Both the position numbers and the translations under genes were made by a program. The notes under the pieces were generated by a model that made no database searches, had not been told where the DNA came from, and was given only the letters and a program-made list of their open reading frames with translations. Shown piece after piece: positions 62,652-64,000 of a stretch of DNA of 64,000 bases (the stretch's first letter is position 1; each line of letters starts with the position of its first letter). Source of the stretch: CAYOUV01 sp964407265 (GTDB lineage Bacteria > Chloroflexota > Anaerolineae > Anaerolineales > Villigracilaceae); NCBI GenBank assembly GCA_964407265.1, contig CAYOUV010000009.1, positions 1 through 64,000 of the forward strand, in the 5' to 3' direction.

Positions 62652-63107
62652 CTAATCCTGGATTTTAATTCCGCCCAACCCGAGTCTTTCCAATACTTCG
62701 GCTTGCGCGGTCCACATTTTGGCTTTTTCTTCGGCCCCGGCATGGTCGTGTCCGAGCAGATGCAGGATACCGTGTACGACCAATAACTGTGTCTCTGCTG
62801 CAAGCGTATGGCCGGCAAGGCGCGCCTGTTCAGTTGCGCGCGGGAGCGAAATGAGAATATCGCCTAGATACGGCACGCCTGTTTCCGGGTCGATTTCTTG
62901 CGCCGGAAAGGAAAGTACATCCGTCGGGTTGTCCAGGCCCAGATAGTCGCGGTTGAGTTCATGGATCTGATCATCATCCGTCAATACAATGGTCAGATCC
63001 GAATCAGCCGCTTCCGACTGCTGCTCCAGCGCAGCCCGTGCCGCGCCTCTTAGCAATTCAATCGGAACTGTCTGCTGAATGGATGGATTGGTCTCGATAT
63101 GGATCAT
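62652..63107 (-). CDS. ybeY: Endoribonuclease YbeY
   Basis: YbeY is a zinc RNase needed for 16S rRNA 3' maturation and ribosome quality control. The zinc motif VVHGILHLLGHDH is intact; DVLSFP and GDILIS are also present. Its length of 151 residues is normal. Its ATG overlaps the pgpH stop (ATGA), so translation is coupled, and dgkA follows directly. Confidence 0.97.
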   Translation of the reverse strand: MIHIETNPSIQQTVPIELLRGAARAALEQQSEAADSDLTIVLTDDDQIHELNRDYLGLDNPTDVLSFPAQEIDPETGVPYLGDILISLPRATEQARLAGHTLAAETQLLVVHGILHLLGHDHAGAEEKAKMWTAQAEVLERLGLGGIKIQD

Positions 63108-64000
63108 TTATCTTTACTGGGTTTAACTTCTAAGGTGGGCGCATCCTGATCTGCCGGTTTCGGATTGTTTTTTGGATACTGGATGCGTGGATGATAAGAA
63201 CCTCGCAGGGTGGTCACAAATGACTCGGCCACCTGGTTCAGGTCGCGCAGAGTCAGGCGCGTATTATCCAACTGACCGGCTTTCTGGGCTGTTTCGACCA
63301 CGCTGTGAATTAAGTTCCGCAGTTCATCCTCGTCCTTGGGACGCTCGGCACGGGCGCGGGCCTCGGCGCCATCCGCCAGCATCAACAAGGCCGTTTCGCG
63401 CGAGAGTGGTGCCGGTCCTGGATAACGGAATTTATCGACGTCAACCTTGGACGAATCTCCGCCCACGGCCTCAAGTGCTTGATTGTATTGGTAACGTGTG
63501 ATCAACGTGCCGTGGTGTTCCAGGATAAAATCGTCAATCCGTTTGGGCAAACGGTATTTACGGGCCAGCGCAACCCCGTCCAGCACGTGACGCACGATGG
63601 TTGCAGAACTCTCGGCTGGATCAAGGTCTTGATGGGTATTGATGGCACCTGCTGCCTGATTCTCGATGAAGAAGGATGGATTCAAGGCTTTCCCGATATC
63701 GTGGAAGGTCGCCCCAACTCGGACCAGCAAGGCATCTGCACCGATGCGCTCAGCAGCCTGCTCGGCCAGATTGGCGACCTGAAGGCTGTGCTGATAGGTT
63801 CCCGGTGCATTGCGCAAGAATAATTGCATCAGCGGAAAATCGGGACGGGAGATCTCCAGCAATTGCAAAGCAGTGGTTAACCCCAGGGTTTGTGCCAAAA
63901 AGTATTGTAAAAGCAGGGTGATACTGGCTGAAGCAATCCCATTGAACGCTGCTGCACCGATCAAAGTTGCCATACCGATCCAATCGATCTGCGTGAAGGG
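63104..64000 (-). CDS. pgpH: PgpH-type HD phosphohydrolase (c-di-AMP phosphodiesterase), 5' end missing
   Basis: Only the C-terminal 298 codons are in the window; the frame continues to the right edge with no start. A hydrophobic stretch (SITLLLQYFLAQTLG) precedes the HD domain: YQHSLQVANLAEQ, GATFHDIGKAL, ILEHHGT and MLADGAEARARAE. This matches the PgpH/7TMR-HD family, which degrades cyclic di-AMP to pApA, and the pgpH-ybeY-dgkA order is typical. The extracytoplasmic and membrane parts are outside the window. Confidence 0.93.
   Translation of the reverse strand, partial: PFTQIDWIGMATLIGAAAFNGIASASITLLLQYFLAQTLGLTTALQLLEISRPDFPLMQLFLRNAPGTYQHSLQVANLAEQAAERIGADALLVRVGATFHDIGKALNPSFFIENQAAGAINTHQDLDPAESSATIVRHVLDGVALARKYRLPKRIDDFILEHHGTLITRYQYNQALEAVGGDSSKVDVDKFRYPGPAPLSRETALLMLADGAEARARAERPKDEDELRNLIHSVVETAQKAGQLDNTRLTLRDLNQVAESFVTTLRGSYHPRIQYPKNNPKPADQDAPTLEVKPSKDK

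Noticed and set aside
1..64000. CRISPR arrays, rRNA or tRNA genes, intact transposases
   Set aside because: I looked for repeated spacers, tRNA-like arms and transposase motifs and saw none that hold up.

Overview
The window looks like a chromosomal segment from an Anaerolineae-type member of the Chloroflexota. This is inferred from gene content and protein style: DUF3467 protein beside ssb, a translin-like protein, GAF/receiver proteins, a prokaryotic Ser/Thr kinase with a PQQ propeller, threonine/proline-rich extracytoplasmic tails, and moderately high GC. No rRNA, tRNA, CRISPR array or intact insertion sequence was seen. Density is high, and about 58 genes are supported.

Layout. 1-8.4 kb (minus): a huge cyclic beta-1,2-glucan synthase (3' end cut by the window edge) behind a tandem universal stress protein. 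8.4-9.5 kb: a gene-poor island with two perfect palindromes and a frameshifted ssb remnant. 9.5-12.2 kb (plus): lipoprotein phosphodiesterase, panC, rsmG. 12.2-16.7 kb (minus): cupin, recF, def, a cyclic-nucleotide/PH-domain membrane protein, redoxin. 16.7-19.1 kb (plus): flippase-like protein and FAD oxidoreductase. 19.2-20.7 kb (minus): lipoprotein and VIT1/CCC1 transporter. 20.8-24.5 kb (plus): small membrane proteins, ssb, DUF3467, translin, and a DNPH1-like nucleotide hydrolase. 24.7-27.9 kb (minus): histidine kinase and GAF regulator, both with degenerate receivers. 28-32 kb (plus): GH13 alpha-glucosidase, a GT2 remnant and a methyltransferase-like zinc-ribbon protein. 32-35.7 kb (minus): class A PBP and MaoC. 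35.8-41.1 kb (plus): a six-hairpin glycosidase, then a CPA1 antiporter fused to a DarA/PstA-type domain and followed by three free DarA-like proteins. 41-43.4 kb (minus): glycosidase-like/NTF2 protein, HD protein, SanA-like protein. 43.5-48 kb (minus): phnD-phnC-phnE1-phnE2 transporter. 48.1-52 kb: DUF4230 protein, then lipM, dapA-like, ParB-like and metallophosphoesterase genes. 52.2-58 kb (plus): kinase, PP2C, DnaJ-VWA, FHA, small protein and OmpR regulator. 58-61.4 kb (plus): Hsp20, LuxR-type regulator, large membrane protein. 61.4-64 kb (minus): AP-endonuclease-like protein, dgkA, ybeY, and pgpH (5' end cut by the window edge).

The most interesting system is the antiporter/DarA array at 38.2-41.1 kb. 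Four PII-like domains of the family that binds cyclic di-AMP sit in one run. They alternate long, short, long, short, and the first is fused to the C-terminus of a Na+/H+ antiporter. A PgpH-type HD phosphohydrolase, the family that degrades cyclic di-AMP, lies at the right end of the same window. Together they suggest direct c-di-AMP control of cation/proton exchange.

A second genome-wide signal is transcriptional. About a dozen genes have a TANNNT box 6-9 nt before the start codon and no Shine-Dalgarno sequence, as expected for leaderless transcripts. Other genes have clear SD sequences.
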